Below, in pieces: positions 27,067 to 36,411 of a DNA stretch of 64,000 nucleotides. The translations under genes and the position numbers were made by a program. The DNA is from Sneathiella sp. Its GTDB lineage: Bacteria; Pseudomonadota; Alphaproteobacteria; Sneathiellales; Sneathiellaceae. Every line of letters starts with the position of its first letter. Positions within the stretch are counted from its first letter, which is position 1. The stretch spans positions 1 to 64,000 of the forward strand of contig NZ_NZMB01000017.1 of the NCBI RefSeq assembly GCF_002694385.1. Reading direction: 5' to 3'. Under the pieces are notes generated by a model that saw nothing but the letters and a program-made list of their open reading frames with translations, was not told where the DNA came from and did not search any database.

Positions 27067-27321
27067 ATGAGCGAGGAAAACAAGGCAATTGAGGGCGTTG
27101 ATGTCGAAATCTCGGTCGTTCTCGGAAAGGCCGTGATGCCGATTCATCAGCTTCTGAAGATGGGCCGCGGCGCGGTGATCGAGCTGGATGCGGGCGCCGA
27201 TGACGATGCGGTTGTCCTTGCCAACAACAAACCCATCGCCTATGGCGGGATCATCATTGTTGATGACAATATCGGAATTTCAATAACCGATAAGGTCAAA
27301 AAAAACCTGCCGGAATTTTAA
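27067..27321 (+). CDS. fliN: Flagellar motor switch protein FliN (short form)
   Basis: An 84-aa protein consisting of the SpoA/FliN C-terminal domain: [48 protein letters not shown] and the end [12 protein letters not shown]. FliN forms the C-ring of the motor with FliM and FliG. I chose ATG 27067 ([10 protein letters not shown]), 9 nt after AAAGG; ATG 27058 is three codons earlier. No other flagellar gene is in the window, so the gene stands alone here. A type III secretion SpoA homologue is less likely given the short, FliN-like fold. Confidence 0.88.
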   Translation: MSEENKAIEGVDVEISVVLGKAVMPIHQLLKMGRGAVIELDAGADDDAVVLANNKPIAYGGIIIVDDNIGISITDKVKKNLPEF

Positions 27322-27341
27322 TTGGCCAAAAAACAATTCTG

Positions 27342-27370
27342 TTGTTGCAGAGGGGGGAAACATTTGTTAT
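27342..27370 (+). promoter_or_regulatory. Putative promoter of tRNA-Leu
   Basis: TTGTTG (27342-27347) and TGTTAT (27365-27370) have a 17-bp spacer, placing the start about 10 nt before the tRNA. It lies between the fliN stop and the tRNA gene. Confidence 0.4.
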
Positions 27371-27386
27371 TTCCCTGCTCCATTGT

Positions 27387-27473
27387 GCGGTCGTGGCGGA
27401 ATTGGTAGACGCGCAGCGTTGAGGTCGCTGTCCGGTAACACGGGTGGAAGTTCGAGTCTTCTCGACCGCACCA
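27387..27473 (+). tRNA. tRNA-Leu (anticodon GAG)
   Basis: An 87-nt class II tRNA including an encoded CCA. The acceptor stem is GCGGTCG (27387-27393) with CGACCGC (27463-27469), and the discriminator is A. The anticodon stem is CAGCG/CGCTG with loop TTGAGGT, giving GAG at 27421-27423, which reads CUC and CUU. A long variable arm (TCCGGTAACACGG region) and the TTCGAGT T-loop fit leucine. A small hairpin ATCACA/TGTGAT follows (27475-27496) without a T-run. The remaining spacer to arsR (27497-27680) shows no gene. Confidence 0.97.
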
Positions 27474-27680
27474 TATCACAGACATCGGTTTGTGATTGTC
27501 CTTGCAGGATTGAACGGTATTGCCAGAGAGGCCCGTCGATCCGTCTGCCAATCAGGGGCATCTTTTTCTGAATTATTCTGAATGATATCCATCAGAAGGC
27601 TCATGCCGTAGCCTGCTGTGGCTTTCCGGTGATGGAGCGTTATGCCTTCCGGGCGATTCCTGCTGCCAATATCTTAGGGC

Positions 27681-27718
27681 TTGACGGATAGATTTTATTT
27701 CTATATTTCATGAAATAT
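27681..27718 (+). promoter_or_regulatory. Promoter and operator of the arsenic operon
   Basis: TTGACG (27681-27686) is followed 17 bp later by TATTTC (or, at 15 bp, TATATT). A perfect 16-bp palindrome ATATTTCA-TGAAATAT (27703-27718) covers the -10 region and runs into the arsR start codon at 27717. This is where an ArsR autorepressor would block both polymerase binding and the very short leader. Confidence 0.65.
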
Positions 27719-28064
27719 GGAAATAAAAAACGCCCTTGCCGCCTTCTCAGCCTTGAGCCAGCAGACCCGCCTGGAAATCTTCCGCTTGCTCGTAACAAAG
27801 GGGATGGAGGGGATGGCGGCGGGAGACATTGCCGATGCGCTTGATGTGCGGCCCAATACATTGTCGGCCAATCTTGTCATCCTGGTAAATGCGGGCCTGC
27901 TGCGCAATGAACGGCAAGGGCGATCCATCCGCTATTATGTGGACATGCAGGGGATGCGTTTTCTTTTGAGTTTCCTGCTGGAAGATTGCTGCGGGGGTCA
28001 TCCCGAGCTGTGTCAGCCGGTTATCAGCGAAATTTCCTGCCATTGCGGGGAAAGTGGGGGATGA
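27717..28064 (+). CDS. arsR: ArsR-family arsenic-responsive repressor
   Basis: A 115-aa winged-helix repressor. The HTH lies at about 33-60 (AAGDIADALDVRPNTLSANL). It lacks the ELCVCDL site of plasmid ArsR but has a C-terminal Cys cluster C91, C92 and C99 plus C108/C110 (EDCCGGHPELC), comparable with the As(III) site described for Acidithiobacillus ArsR. The ATG at 27717 is inside the operator palindrome. The likely role is repression of acr3 and arsC, relieved by arsenite or antimonite. Confidence 0.9.
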   Translation: MEIKNALAAFSALSQQTRLEIFRLLVTKGMEGMAAGDIADALDVRPNTLSANLVILVNAGLLRNERQGRSIRYYVDMQGMRFLLSFLLEDCCGGHPELCQPVISEISCHCGESGG

Positions 28065-28176
28065 CCAATGGCGGCGGCTTTGTATTGTCTCAATCCCTCC
28101 GAAATGACCTCTGTCCGACCTTGGCTGTCAGCTTGTGCGGGCGTTTTGCAATTCAATCAGGTGAATAAGGTGTGAC

Positions 28177-29229
28177 ATGACAGATGTTTCTGATGCCCCC
28201 TCCGGCCTTGGCGTGTTTGAACGCTGGCTGACATTATGGGTGGCGCTTTCGATTTTGGCGGGGCTTGTCTTCGGCTCCTTCTCACCCGGTGTTGTGGAAA
28301 CGATTGCAGCGACGGAAGTCGCGTCCATCAATCTTGTCGTCGCGGTGCTGATCTGGGCAATGGTCTATCCGATGATGGTGGGGGTGGATTTTTCTGCTGT
28401 CTCCGATATTGCGCGGCAACCCAAGGGTCTTCTTATCACGCTTGTCGTCAACTGGCTGATCAAGCCTTTCACCATGGCGTTGCTCGCGGTGCTTTTTTTC
28501 GACTATGTTTTTGCGCCCTTCATTCCGGCAGAAGATGCGGCGCAGTATATCGCGGGTCTTATCCTGCTGGGTGCGGCGCCCTGCACGGCGATGGTGTTTG
28601 TCTGGTCGCAGCTGACCAAGGGGGACGCGCTCTACACCCTGGTGCAGGTTTCGGTAAACGATCTGATCATGGTCTTTGCATTCGCGCCGATTGTCGCGCT
28701 GCTGTTGGGCGTTGCGGAAATCACAGTGCCCTGGGAAACCCTGCTGCTGGCGACGGTTCTATATGTTGTCCTGCCGTTGATCGCCGGGCTTGTCACGCGC
28801 CGACTGCTCAGGGATCCGGCCCGCATCGCGGCTTTTATGGCCCGCATAAAGCCCCTTTCCATCATCGGCTTGCTGGTAACAGTGGTTATTCTCTTCGGCT
28901 TGCAGGCATCTGCCATTCTGGCGAACCCGCTGATTATTGCCCTGATCGCCGTACCGATCATTCTGCAAAGCTATGGCATTTTTGTCCTTGCCTATGGTGC
29001 GGCATACGGCATGCGGGTGCCGCATAAAATTGCCGCTCCCTGTGCCATGATCGGCACGTCGAATTTCTTTGAGCTGGCCGTCGCCGTCGCCATCAGCCTG
29101 TTCGGGCTGAATTCCGGCGCAGCGCTGGCAACCGTTGTCGGGGTGCTGGTTGAGGTGCCGGTCATGTTGTCGCTGGTCGCTTTTGCCAATCGGACCCGCC
29201 GTCATTTTGAAGAAAGGAAGGCGTCATGA
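28177..29229 (+). CDS. acr3: Arsenite efflux permease, ACR3 family
   Basis: A 350-aa inner-membrane transporter of the bile acid/ACR3 superfamily with about ten transmembrane segments. It contains the conserved cysteine of ACR3 (C136 in [19 protein letters not shown]) and the conserved [14 protein letters not shown] near the C-terminus. It exports As(III) using the proton gradient. A 112-nt spacer separates it from arsR, and arsC follows with a 4-nt overlap. Confidence 0.93.
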   Translation: MTDVSDAPSGLGVFERWLTLWVALSILAGLVFGSFSPGVVETIAATEVASINLVVAVLIWAMVYPMMVGVDFSAVSDIARQPKGLLITLVVNWLIKPFTMALLAVLFFDYVFAPFIPAEDAAQYIAGLILLGAAPCTAMVFVWSQLTKGDALYTLVQVSVNDLIMVFAFAPIVALLLGVAEITVPWETLLLATVLYVVLPLIAGLVTRRLLRDPARIAAFMARIKPLSIIGLLVTVVILFGLQASAILANPLIIALIAVPIILQSYGIFVLAYGAAYGMRVPHKIAAPCAMIGTSNFFELAVAVAISLFGLNSGAALATVVGVLVEVPVMLSLVAFANRTRRHFEERKAS

Positions 29230-29624
29230 CCCGTATCTATCATAATCCCGATTGCGGCACGTCGCGAAACACATTGGCGATGATTCGTCAGTCCGGCGTT
29301 GAACCGGAGATCATACTGTATCTTGAAACACCGCCAGACCGTGAGGAGCTGGAATCCCTCATCCGGCAAATGGGCATCTCAGCGCGCGCGTTGTTGCGGG
29401 AAAAGGGGACACCCTTTCAGGAGCTGGGTCTTGATAATCCGGAACTGGCGGAAGCGGAGCTGATTGATGCGATGCTGGCACATCCAATCCTGATCAACCG
29501 GCCGATTGTTGTCACTAACAAAGGCGCGCGGCTTTGCCGCCCGTCGGAAGCGGTACTGGATATCCTTGAAAACCCCGATATCGGCCCGTTCACAAAGGAG
29601 GACGGTGAAATTGTAAAGGGCTGA
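29226..29624 (+). CDS. arsC: Glutaredoxin-dependent arsenate reductase
   Basis: ArsC (132 aa) reduces arsenate to arsenite for export by ACR3. The catalytic cysteine is C10 in [13 protein letters not shown]. The arsenate-binding Arg residues and the family segment [18 protein letters not shown] are present. This is the Grx/GSH type with a thioredoxin-like fold (ArsC/Spx family), not the low-molecular-weight phosphatase type. It overlaps acr3 by 4 nt. Confidence 0.94.
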   Translation: MTRIYHNPDCGTSRNTLAMIRQSGVEPEIILYLETPPDREELESLIRQMGISARALLREKGTPFQELGLDNPELAEAELIDAMLAHPILINRPIVVTNKGARLCRPSEAVLDILENPDIGPFTKEDGEIVKG

Positions 29625-29706
29625 ACCCCGAAGGGCTGTCACCGATGCGAAAATCCGAATTGATGGCCAGCCGTTTAAAAAAACAGAACAATTTCATGAA
29701 ACTTTC

Positions 29707-29745
29707 GCCGACGACGCTATGATAGCGTGTTATAAGGGCGTCGGC
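29707..29745 (+). terminator. Nested inverted repeats after arsC
   Basis: An outer stem GCCGACG/CGTCGGC (29707-29713 and 29739-29745) encloses ACGCTA-TGA-TAGCGT (29714-29728), followed by TTGCTTCCCTTTTATTG. The tail is T-rich but interrupted. It may terminate the ars operon; the inner palindrome could equally be an operator for maeB, whose ATG is about 100 bp downstream. Confidence 0.4.
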
Positions 29746-29847
29746 TTGCTTCCCTTTTATTGACTGGTGACGCCGGTTTATTATTGCTGGCGCCGGTGGT
29801 TGGTATCGGGTAATGCGGGCATTCTTTCTGGCGGAGAAGACGGGGAC

Positions 29848-32175
29848 ATGGCGAAAGACAATTCTGAAAAGGCACTGGATTATCACCGGCTGCCAAGGCC
29901 GGGGAAGCTGACGATCCAGCCGACGAAGCCGATGGATACGCAGATGGACCTCGCGCTGGCCTATTCGCCGGGGGTAGCGCATCCCTGTCTCGCCATTGCC
30001 GCGGATCCGGTGGAGGCGGCCAATCTGACGGCGCGCGGCAATCTGGTGGGCGTGGTGACAAACGGCACGGCGGTGCTTGGCCTCGGCGCCATCGGGCCGC
30101 TTGCCTCCAAACCGGTGATGGAGGGGAAAGCCGTTCTTTTCAAGAAATTCGCCGGAATTGATGTTTTCGATATCGAGCTGGATGAGCGGGATCCGGAAAA
30201 GCTGGTGGATATCATTGCGGCCATGGAGCCGACATTCGGTGGCATCAACCTGGAGGATATCAAGGCGCCGGAATGTTTTGTTGTTGAAAAGCTCTGCCGG
30301 GAGCGGATGAATATCCCCGTCTTTCATGATGACCAGCATGGCACGGCCATCTGCGTTGCCGCGGCCATTTATAATGCGCTGCGCATTGTCGAGAAAGACA
30401 TTGCGGAGGTCAAGTTGACGGCCTGCGGTGCGGGCGCGGCGGCGCTGGCCTGCCTCAACCTGCTGGTCAGCCTCGGCCTGCCACGGGAGAATATCACCGT
30501 TTGCGATATACATGGCGTTGTCTATCAGGGGCGTGAGATTGAAATGGACCCCTACAAGTCCAAATTCGCCATTGAGACGAACAAGCGGACACTTGGTGAG
30601 GCCATGGTTGGCGCGGATATCTTTCTCGGTTGTTCAGGCCCCGGCGCGCTGAAGCCGGAAATGGTTGAAACAATGACGGAGCGGCCGATTATCCTCGCGC
30701 TGGCCAATCCGACGCCGGAAATTCTGCCCGAAGAAGCAAAAGCCGTGCGCCCTGACGCCATTATTGCAACGGGTCGTTCCGACTATCCGAACCAGGTGAA
30801 CAATGTTCTCTGCTTTCCGTATCTGTTCCGCGGTGCCCTCGATGTCGGCGCGACAGAGATCAATGAGGAAATGAAAATCGCCGCGGTGAAGGCGATTGCC
30901 AATCTTGCCATGGCGGAACAGTCTGACATTGTCGCCAAGGCCTATGGCGGTGCGCAGGCGAGCTTCGGGCCGGACTATCTGATCCCGACGCCGTTCGACC
31001 CGCGCCTCTATCTGCATGTATCCTTTGCGGTCGCCAAGGCGGCGATGGAGAGTGGTGTCGCCACCCGACCTATCGAGGATCTCAAGAAATATCATCAGCA
31101 GCTTTCGCATTTTGTCTATCGCACGGGCTTTGTTATGAAGCCGGTGTTCGATCAGGCACGGCAGGAATTGATGCGGGTTGCCTATTGCGAAGGGGAAGAG
31201 GAACGCGTCCTGCAGGCGGTGCAGACCGTCGTGGATGACGGGCTTGCGATCCCGATCCTGATCGGCCGCAGCAAGGTTATTGACTACCGCATCAAGAAGC
31301 TGGGTCTTCGCATCCGGCCGGGGGTTGATTTCGAGATTACCGATCCCGAGGATGATCCACGCTACCGGGAATACTGGCAGGCCTATCACAAGTTGCGCGA
31401 ACGTTTTGGCGTGGATGTGGAGACGGCAAAGGCCCGCATCCGCACCAATACCACGATTATCGGCGCAATGATGGTGTATCTTGGCCATGCGGACGCGATG
31501 ATTTGCGGCACATTCGGCAAATATGACAATCATTACCGGCGGATCGCGGATATTATTCCATTCCGCGAAGGGGTGCGTAATGCGTCGGCGCTGCATCTGC
31601 TGATCATGCCGGAGCGAACCCTGTTCTTCACCGATACCCAGATCAGCCATGAGCAATCGCCGGAAGAACTGGCGGAGCTTGCCATTTTGTCCGCTGATGA
31701 AGTGCGGCGTTTCGGGATTGAACCGAAGGCGGCGCTGCTCTCCTATTCCAATTTTGGCTCCACCGATATGCCCTCTGCGCGCAATGCGCGGCAGGCGTTG
31801 AAAATCGTTGAAAAGCTGGCGCCGGAGCTGGAAATAGAAGGGGAGATGAAGGCGGATACCGCCCTTATCCCCGCCATCCGGGAGGCGATCTTTCCGAATT
31901 CGCGGCTTCAGGGCGCCGCCAACCTTCTGATTATGCCTAATCTTGATGCGGCCAATATCAGCTATAATATCGCCAAAAGCATTGGTCACGGCATTGCCGT
32001 TGGGCCGATCCTGATCGGCATGTCCAAATCCGTGCATATCACGGCGGCGTCCATCACGGTGCGCGGTCTTGTCAATATGACGGCCATTGCAGCAGTTGAT
32101 GCGCAGGATCACAGGGCGGGCAAGATGATGCCGGGGCCTGTCGCGCGGAGAGAAAGACTTATTGAAGAAGGCTGA
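29848..32175 (+). CDS. maeB: NADP-dependent malic enzyme with C-terminal phosphotransacetylase-like domain
   Basis: A 775-aa MaeB-type enzyme that decarboxylates malate to pyruvate. The malic domain contains [13 protein letters not shown] and [16 protein letters not shown], the divalent-metal EDIKAPECF and HDDQHGTAI, and a Rossmann segment [14 protein letters not shown]. The C-terminal 330 residues form a PTA/PTB-like domain, thought to regulate activity by acetyl-CoA. ATG 29848, preceded by GGCGGAGAAG, gives [20 protein letters not shown]; 27 further upstream codons are unlike the family. mgtE follows 2 nt later. Confidence 0.94.
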   Translation: MAKDNSEKALDYHRLPRPGKLTIQPTKPMDTQMDLALAYSPGVAHPCLAIAADPVEAANLTARGNLVGVVTNGTAVLGLGAIGPLASKPVMEGKAVLFKKFAGIDVFDIELDERDPEKLVDIIAAMEPTFGGINLEDIKAPECFVVEKLCRERMNIPVFHDDQHGTAICVAAAIYNALRIVEKDIAEVKLTACGAGAAALACLNLLVSLGLPRENITVCDIHGVVYQGREIEMDPYKSKFAIETNKRTLGEAMVGADIFLGCSGPGALKPEMVETMTERPIILALANPTPEILPEEAKAVRPDAIIATGRSDYPNQVNNVLCFPYLFRGALDVGATEINEEMKIAAVKAIANLAMAEQSDIVAKAYGGAQASFGPDYLIPTPFDPRLYLHVSFAVAKAAMESGVATRPIEDLKKYHQQLSHFVYRTGFVMKPVFDQARQELMRVAYCEGEEERVLQAVQTVVDDGLAIPILIGRSKVIDYRIKKLGLRIRPGVDFEITDPEDDPRYREYWQAYHKLRERFGVDVETAKARIRTNTTIIGAMMVYLGHADAMICGTFGKYDNHYRRIADIIPFREGVRNASALHLLIMPERTLFFTDTQISHEQSPEELAELAILSADEVRRFGIEPKAALLSYSNFGSTDMPSARNARQALKIVEKLAPELEIEGEMKADTALIPAIREAIFPNSRLQGAANLLIMPNLDAANISYNIAKSIGHGIAVGPILIGMSKSVHITAASITVRGLVNMTAIAAVDAQDHRAGKMMPGPVARRERLIEEG

Positions 32176-32177
32176 TC

Positions 32178-33581
32178 ATGAGCGAGGCGCAGGACGAGCG
32201 TGTGGGCAGCGATGCCGGTGAGGATGAAAACACCGCGCCCACCTATGGCCTGAACGAGGAAATCGTTCAGGATATTCAGGAAGCTATTGAACGGGAAGAT
32301 TCCGCCTATCTTCATGAGAAGCTGGAGGATTGGCATGCGGCCGACGTGGCCGATCTGATCGAGCAGCTCAAGCCCAAGCTGCGCCTTCCCTTCATGCGCA
32401 TAATGGAAGACCGGATTGATCCGGACGTTTATTCCGCTCTCGATGAGAATGTCCGCGAACATCTGGTCGATGAGATGGAACCGGCGGAGATCGCCGCTTT
32501 CATCAATGAGCTTGAACTGGATGATGCCGTCGATTTTCTTGAGAATTTCGAGGAAGAGGATCGACGCGACGTTCTCAATCAAATCCCGCCTGATGAGCGG
32601 GCGGTGTTGCAGGAAGGTCTGTCCTATGGCGAGGATACGGCCGGCCGATTGATGCAGCGCGATCTGATCGCGGTGCCGGAATACTGGAACATCGGCCAGA
32701 CGATCGACTATATGCGCGATACCGAAAATCTGCCCGATGAATTTTACGAGATTTTTGTCGTTGATCCGCGCCATCATCCCATTGGCACCATTCCGCTGAA
32801 CCGCGCCATGCGCAGCAAGCGGCATGTGATGGTCCGCGATATCATGGATGCGGAACAGAAACTGATCCCTGTTGATATGGATCAGGAAGAAGTCGCCTAT
32901 CTGTTTAAGCAATATCGCCTGGCATCGGCGGCGGTGGTGAATGATGACGGCGCGCTGATCGGCGTGATCACCGTTGATGATATCGTTGATGTTATCAATG
33001 AAGAGGCGGAGGAAGATATTCTGCGTCTCGGCGGTGTGTCGGAAGACGATCTGTTCAGCAGCGTCTATCGCACCATTCGCGCCCGCTTTCCCTGGCTGTT
33101 CGTCAACCTGCTGACGGCGTTGGCGGCGTCCTTTGCTATCAGCCTGTTCGATGCCACGATGGAGGCGGTCATCGCCCTTGCGGTGCTGATGCCCATTGCG
33201 GCCAGTATGGGCGGCAATGCGGGAACGCAGGCCCTGACCGTCGCGGTGCGGGCCCTCGCCACCAAGGAACTGACGACGGCCAATATGTTCCGTATCCTCA
33301 ACAAAGAGGCGCTGGTTGCGCTTACCAATGGAAGTATTTTCGCCTGTATGGTGGGCACAGTGGCCTGGCTGTGGTTTGGTAATCCGCTGATTGGCGGCAT
33401 TGTTGCGGCGGCTCTGGTTGTTAATATCCTCGTCGCGGGGGTGATCGGCATGATCGTTCCGGTGATGCTGGAGCGATTGAAAATTGATCCGGCCATTGCA
33501 TCCGGCGTGTTCGTCACGACGGTGACAGATATTGTCGGCTTTGTTGTTTTCCTGGGGCTGGCGACTCTGATCCTGCTGTGA
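32178..33581 (+). CDS. mgtE: Magnesium channel/transporter MgtE
   Basis: A 467-aa MgtE. The acidic N domain spans about 30-145 (superhelical MgtE_N, EEEDRRDVLNQIPPDER). The paired CBS domains span about 150-275 (MQRDLIAVPEYWNIGQTIDYM, AAVVNDDGALIGVITVDDIV) and sense Mg2+. The C-terminal membrane domain has five helices with the pore motif ALAVLMPIAASMGGNAGTQA. It is transcribed with maeB, 2 nt apart. Malic enzyme needs Mg2+ or Mn2+, but a functional link is only an inference. Confidence 0.95.
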   Translation: MSEAQDERVGSDAGEDENTAPTYGLNEEIVQDIQEAIEREDSAYLHEKLEDWHAADVADLIEQLKPKLRLPFMRIMEDRIDPDVYSALDENVREHLVDEMEPAEIAAFINELELDDAVDFLENFEEEDRRDVLNQIPPDERAVLQEGLSYGEDTAGRLMQRDLIAVPEYWNIGQTIDYMRDTENLPDEFYEIFVVDPRHHPIGTIPLNRAMRSKRHVMVRDIMDAEQKLIPVDMDQEEVAYLFKQYRLASAAVVNDDGALIGVITVDDIVDVINEEAEEDILRLGGVSEDDLFSSVYRTIRARFPWLFVNLLTALAASFAISLFDATMEAVIALAVLMPIAASMGGNAGTQALTVAVRALATKELTTANMFRILNKEALVALTNGSIFACMVGTVAWLWFGNPLIGGIVAAALVVNILVAGVIGMIVPVMLERLKIDPAIASGVFVTTVTDIVGFVVFLGLATLILL

Positions 33582-33585
33582 GCGG

Positions 33586-34485
33586 CTAACGCGCCCAGGC
33601 GAGATTCTTGTTTCCGCTGCGCTCCGGATACCAGCCGTGACTGGTCGCAAACATTTGGAATGATCGAATGAGGTCATTTTCCTCGGTTTTTCGCCAAAGC
33701 AGGCCGATGCTGCGGCCGATGTTGATACCATCGACAGGCAAGAGCGCAATGCCCGGTGCGGAGAGGATATCCGGCATCATGCACAGGCCGAGCCCGGCAC
33801 TGACAAGGGCCAGAGCCTTGTCATCCTGATCGGTGCGAAAGACAATATTCGGACTGACTCCGGCATTGGCAAAGGCCCGGGTGAGTTCGCTTTCTGCCTC
33901 GCAATGGGTGCGATGGAGAAAATCGAGGCGGTCCAGCTCCGCCAGGGGAATAAGGCTGCGGCTGGCGAAGGAATGGCTGGTGGGGATGGCAAGCATGTAT
34001 TTCCACCTGTAAAGCCGGGCAAAGGAAAGGCCGCTTTCCGTTTCCGGCCGGATGCTGAGGGCGACGTTGACCCGTCCTTCATCCAGCCAGCGTTGGAGCT
34101 GGGCCGCGGCGCCCTCCTTGATGGAAATCTGGATATCGCCGTGGGCTTTTGCAAAATCGTTCACAAGTGCGGAGATACGTTGTGTCGGAGCCGTTCTCAG
34201 CAGGCCGAGTTGCAGGCGGCGCAGCGGGCTTCTGCGGGAAACTTCCGATTTTGCTGCATTGCATTCATAAATGATCGTGCGCGCGTGAGGGAGCAGGCGG
34301 CGTCCGGCTTCCGTCAGGCTGATCTTGCGGGCCTCCCGGCTGAATAGGGTGGTGCCCAGCTCGGCCTCCAGCTTTTTGATGCCAGTGGACAGGGTTGGCT
34401 GGCTGACAAAGCTCCGCTCCGCCGCGCGGGAGAAATTGCCGGTTTCCACAATGGCCAGGAAGTAGCGAAGCTGATAGATATCCAT
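33586..34485 (-). CDS. LysR-family transcriptional regulator
   Basis: A 299-aa LTTR. The winged HTH is at residues 1-60 (MDIYQLRYFLAIVETGNFSR, AAERSFVSQPTLSTGIKKLE), and the periplasmic-binding-like effector domain follows at about 90-290. The effector is unknown. It is divergent from the thioesterase gene and the leucine/isovalerate island, with a nested dyad in the 144-bp gap, so it probably controls that island and itself. A CysB- or CatR-type function cannot be assigned. Confidence 0.92.
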   Translation of the reverse strand: MDIYQLRYFLAIVETGNFSRAAERSFVSQPTLSTGIKKLEAELGTTLFSREARKISLTEAGRRLLPHARTIIYECNAAKSEVSRRSPLRRLQLGLLRTAPTQRISALVNDFAKAHGDIQISIKEGAAAQLQRWLDEGRVNVALSIRPETESGLSFARLYRWKYMLAIPTSHSFASRSLIPLAELDRLDFLHRTHCEAESELTRAFANAGVSPNIVFRTDQDDKALALVSAGLGLCMMPDILSAPGIALLPVDGINIGRSIGLLWRKTEENDLIRSFQMFATSHGWYPERSGNKNLAWAR

Positions 34486-34498
34486 CCATAGATATTAT

Positions 34499-34535
34499 CA
34501 ATAGCTATGATCGAAACAAACGATTTTATCTATTG
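34499..34535. promoter_or_regulatory. Nested 37-bp dyad, candidate LysR-regulator site
   Basis: Two inverted repeats share one centre (34517): CAATAG/CTATTG (34499-34504, 34530-34535) and ATCG-N7-CGAT (34510-34524). The inner one contains T-N11-A, the LTTR core. It lies 14 bp from the LysR gene start. A TATAGT box at 34548-34553 could serve the thioesterase transcript, with no good -35, which suits an activated promoter. Confidence 0.55.
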
Positions 34536-34629
34536 CCATCTTTTTCTTATAGTGGCGACATGAAAAATCGAGGGTCGAAGCAGTCGCTGTGGCGGTTATT
34601 AACGGACCCCGTCAGATGTGGGAGAGAAA

Positions 34630-35094
34630 ATGTCGACAAACTTCAAGCCACGCAATCCGGATTATGATGCCGTCGTCCGCGACAGTTTTTCACGGCAGCC
34701 CTTTATGGCGGAAATTGGGGCGGCAATCACTCATCTGGAGCCGGGGATATGCGAGCTTACGCTGCCCATGCGTCCCGGTCTGACGCAGCAGCATGGCTTT
34801 TTCCATGGCGGGCTCGTGTCCGCACTGACGGATTCGGCAGCCGGCTATGCCTGCTATTCGCTCTATCCTCCGGACAGCACCATTCTCACAACCGAATTTA
34901 AGGTCAATCTGCTGAACCCGGCCGAGGGGAAAACCCTGCGGGCGCGCGGTGAAGTGATCAAAAGCGGTCGGACCCTGTTCATCTGCCGGGCGGACGCCTA
35001 TGCGGAAGGAGAGGGGGAATCCCGCCACTGCCTGACGGGGCTGTTCACCATGATGTGCCTGATGGGAAAACCCGATCATGGCAAAAGGGCATGA
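34630..35094 (+). CDS. PaaI-type hotdog thioesterase
   Basis: A 154-aa single-hotdog acyl-CoA thioesterase. The family core QQHGFFHGGLVSALTDSAAG contains the HGG turn and the catalytic Asp/Glu-region helix, followed by TTEFKVNLLNPAEGKTLRAR. ATG 34630 is preceded by GGGAGAG and gives MSTNFKPRNPDYDAVV. As the first gene of a leucine/isovalerate island it may release CoA from acyl-CoA that accumulates during breakdown; the substrate is not known. Confidence 0.85.
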   Translation: MSTNFKPRNPDYDAVVRDSFSRQPFMAEIGAAITHLEPGICELTLPMRPGLTQQHGFFHGGLVSALTDSAAGYACYSLYPPDSTILTTEFKVNLLNPAEGKTLRARGEVIKSGRTLFICRADAYAEGEGESRHCLTGLFTMMCLMGKPDHGKRA

Positions 35095-35199
35095 GGGAGG
35101 CTATCGACATGATCGCGACAACACTCCATATTATGAGGCAGGCAAGACGCGTGTGGCCGTATCAACAAACCATTGGCGTGGCCAGATAGGGAGGAAAGA

Positions 35200-36372
35200 A
35201 TGTCAGCAGTCCATTTTCCCGGTTTGAATTTCGGCTTGGGCGAAACCGCCGATATGATGCGTGAGACGGTGGCCAGTTTTGCGGCGGCCGAGCTGGCGCC
35301 GCGTGCCGCCGAGATTGATGCGCGCAATGAATTTCCCATGGATATGTGGCCGAAGATGGGCGCGCTTGGCCTGCTGGGCATCACGGTGGAGGAAGAGTAT
35401 GGTGGCTCCGGCCTCGGCTATCTGGAGCATTGCATCGCGGTGGAGGAAATCAGCCGTGCGTCCGCCTCGGTCGGGCTGTCCTACGGGGCGCATTCCAATC
35501 TCTGCGTCAATCAGATTCGCCGCAATGGCAGCGAAGCACAGAAACAGAAATATCTACCGAAGCTGATCAGCGGGGAGCATGTGGGGGCGCTGGCCATGAG
35601 TGAGCCGGGCGCGGGTTCCGACGTGGTTTCCATGCGCCTCCGGGCGGAGAAGCAGGGAGATCGCTATATCCTGAACGGCAATAAATTCTGGATCACCAAC
35701 GGGCCGGATGCCGATGTGCTGGTAGTTTATGCCAAGACCGAACCGAATGCGGGACCGCGCGGCATTACCGCTTTTCTGATCGAAAAGGGCTTTCCCGGCT
35801 TTTCAACGGCGCAGAAGCTGGACAAGCTCGGCATGCGCGGTTCCAACACCTGCGAGCTTGTATTCGAGGATTGCGAGGTGCCGGAGGAGAATATCCTGGG
35901 CCCTCTCAATGAAGGCGTTCGCGTGCTGATGAGCGGCCTTGATTATGAGCGGGTGGTGCTGTCCGCCGGGCCGCTTGGTATCATGCAGGCCTGCATGGAT
36001 GCCGTCATTCCCTATATCCATGACCGCGAGCAATTCGGCCAACCCATCGGCACGTTCCAGCTCATGCAGGGCAAGGTTGCCGACATGTATTCCACCATGA
36101 ATGCCTGCAAGGCCTATGTCTATGCGGTGGCGAAGGCCTGCGATCGGGGAGAGACGACCCGCAAAGATGCGGCGGGTGTTATTCTCTATGCGGCGGAGAA
36201 GGCGACATGGATGGCGCTGGAGGCTATACAAGCCCTTGGCGGCAATGGTTATATCAACGAATATCCGACCGGTCGGCTATTGCGCGATGCCAAGCTCTAT
36301 GAGATCGGCGCGGGCACCAGCGAGGTCCGTCGGATGCTGATCGGGCGCGAATTATTTAACGAGACCAGCTAG
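35200..36372 (+). CDS. ivd: Isovaleryl-CoA dehydrogenase
   Basis: A 390-aa FAD acyl-CoA dehydrogenase converting isovaleryl-CoA to 3-methylcrotonyl-CoA in leucine degradation. The catalytic base is placed as in IVD: E250 in the helix [16 protein letters not shown]. The position used by straight-chain enzymes is non-acidic here ([12 protein letters not shown]). FAD/substrate motifs [12 protein letters not shown] and [11 protein letters not shown] are present. ATG 35200 follows AGGGAGGAAAG. mccB, mccA and HMG-CoA lyase lie downstream in the same island. Confidence 0.93.
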   Translation: MSAVHFPGLNFGLGETADMMRETVASFAAAELAPRAAEIDARNEFPMDMWPKMGALGLLGITVEEEYGGSGLGYLEHCIAVEEISRASASVGLSYGAHSNLCVNQIRRNGSEAQKQKYLPKLISGEHVGALAMSEPGAGSDVVSMRLRAEKQGDRYILNGNKFWITNGPDADVLVVYAKTEPNAGPRGITAFLIEKGFPGFSTAQKLDKLGMRGSNTCELVFEDCEVPEENILGPLNEGVRVLMSGLDYERVVLSAGPLGIMQACMDAVIPYIHDREQFGQPIGTFQLMQGKVADMYSTMNACKAYVYAVAKACDRGETTRKDAAGVILYAAEKATWMALEAIQALGGNGYINEYPTGRLLRDAKLYEIGAGTSEVRRMLIGRELFNETS

Positions 36373-36411
36373 GTCCGGGAAATCCCGGACGTTCACAAGG
36401 AGAAAAAGAAA

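Noticed and set aside
30634-33749. Two long minus-strand frames (492 and 546 codons) opposite maeB and mgtE
   Set aside because: Both are shadows of genes with clear family motifs on the plus strand and have no matching motifs themselves.
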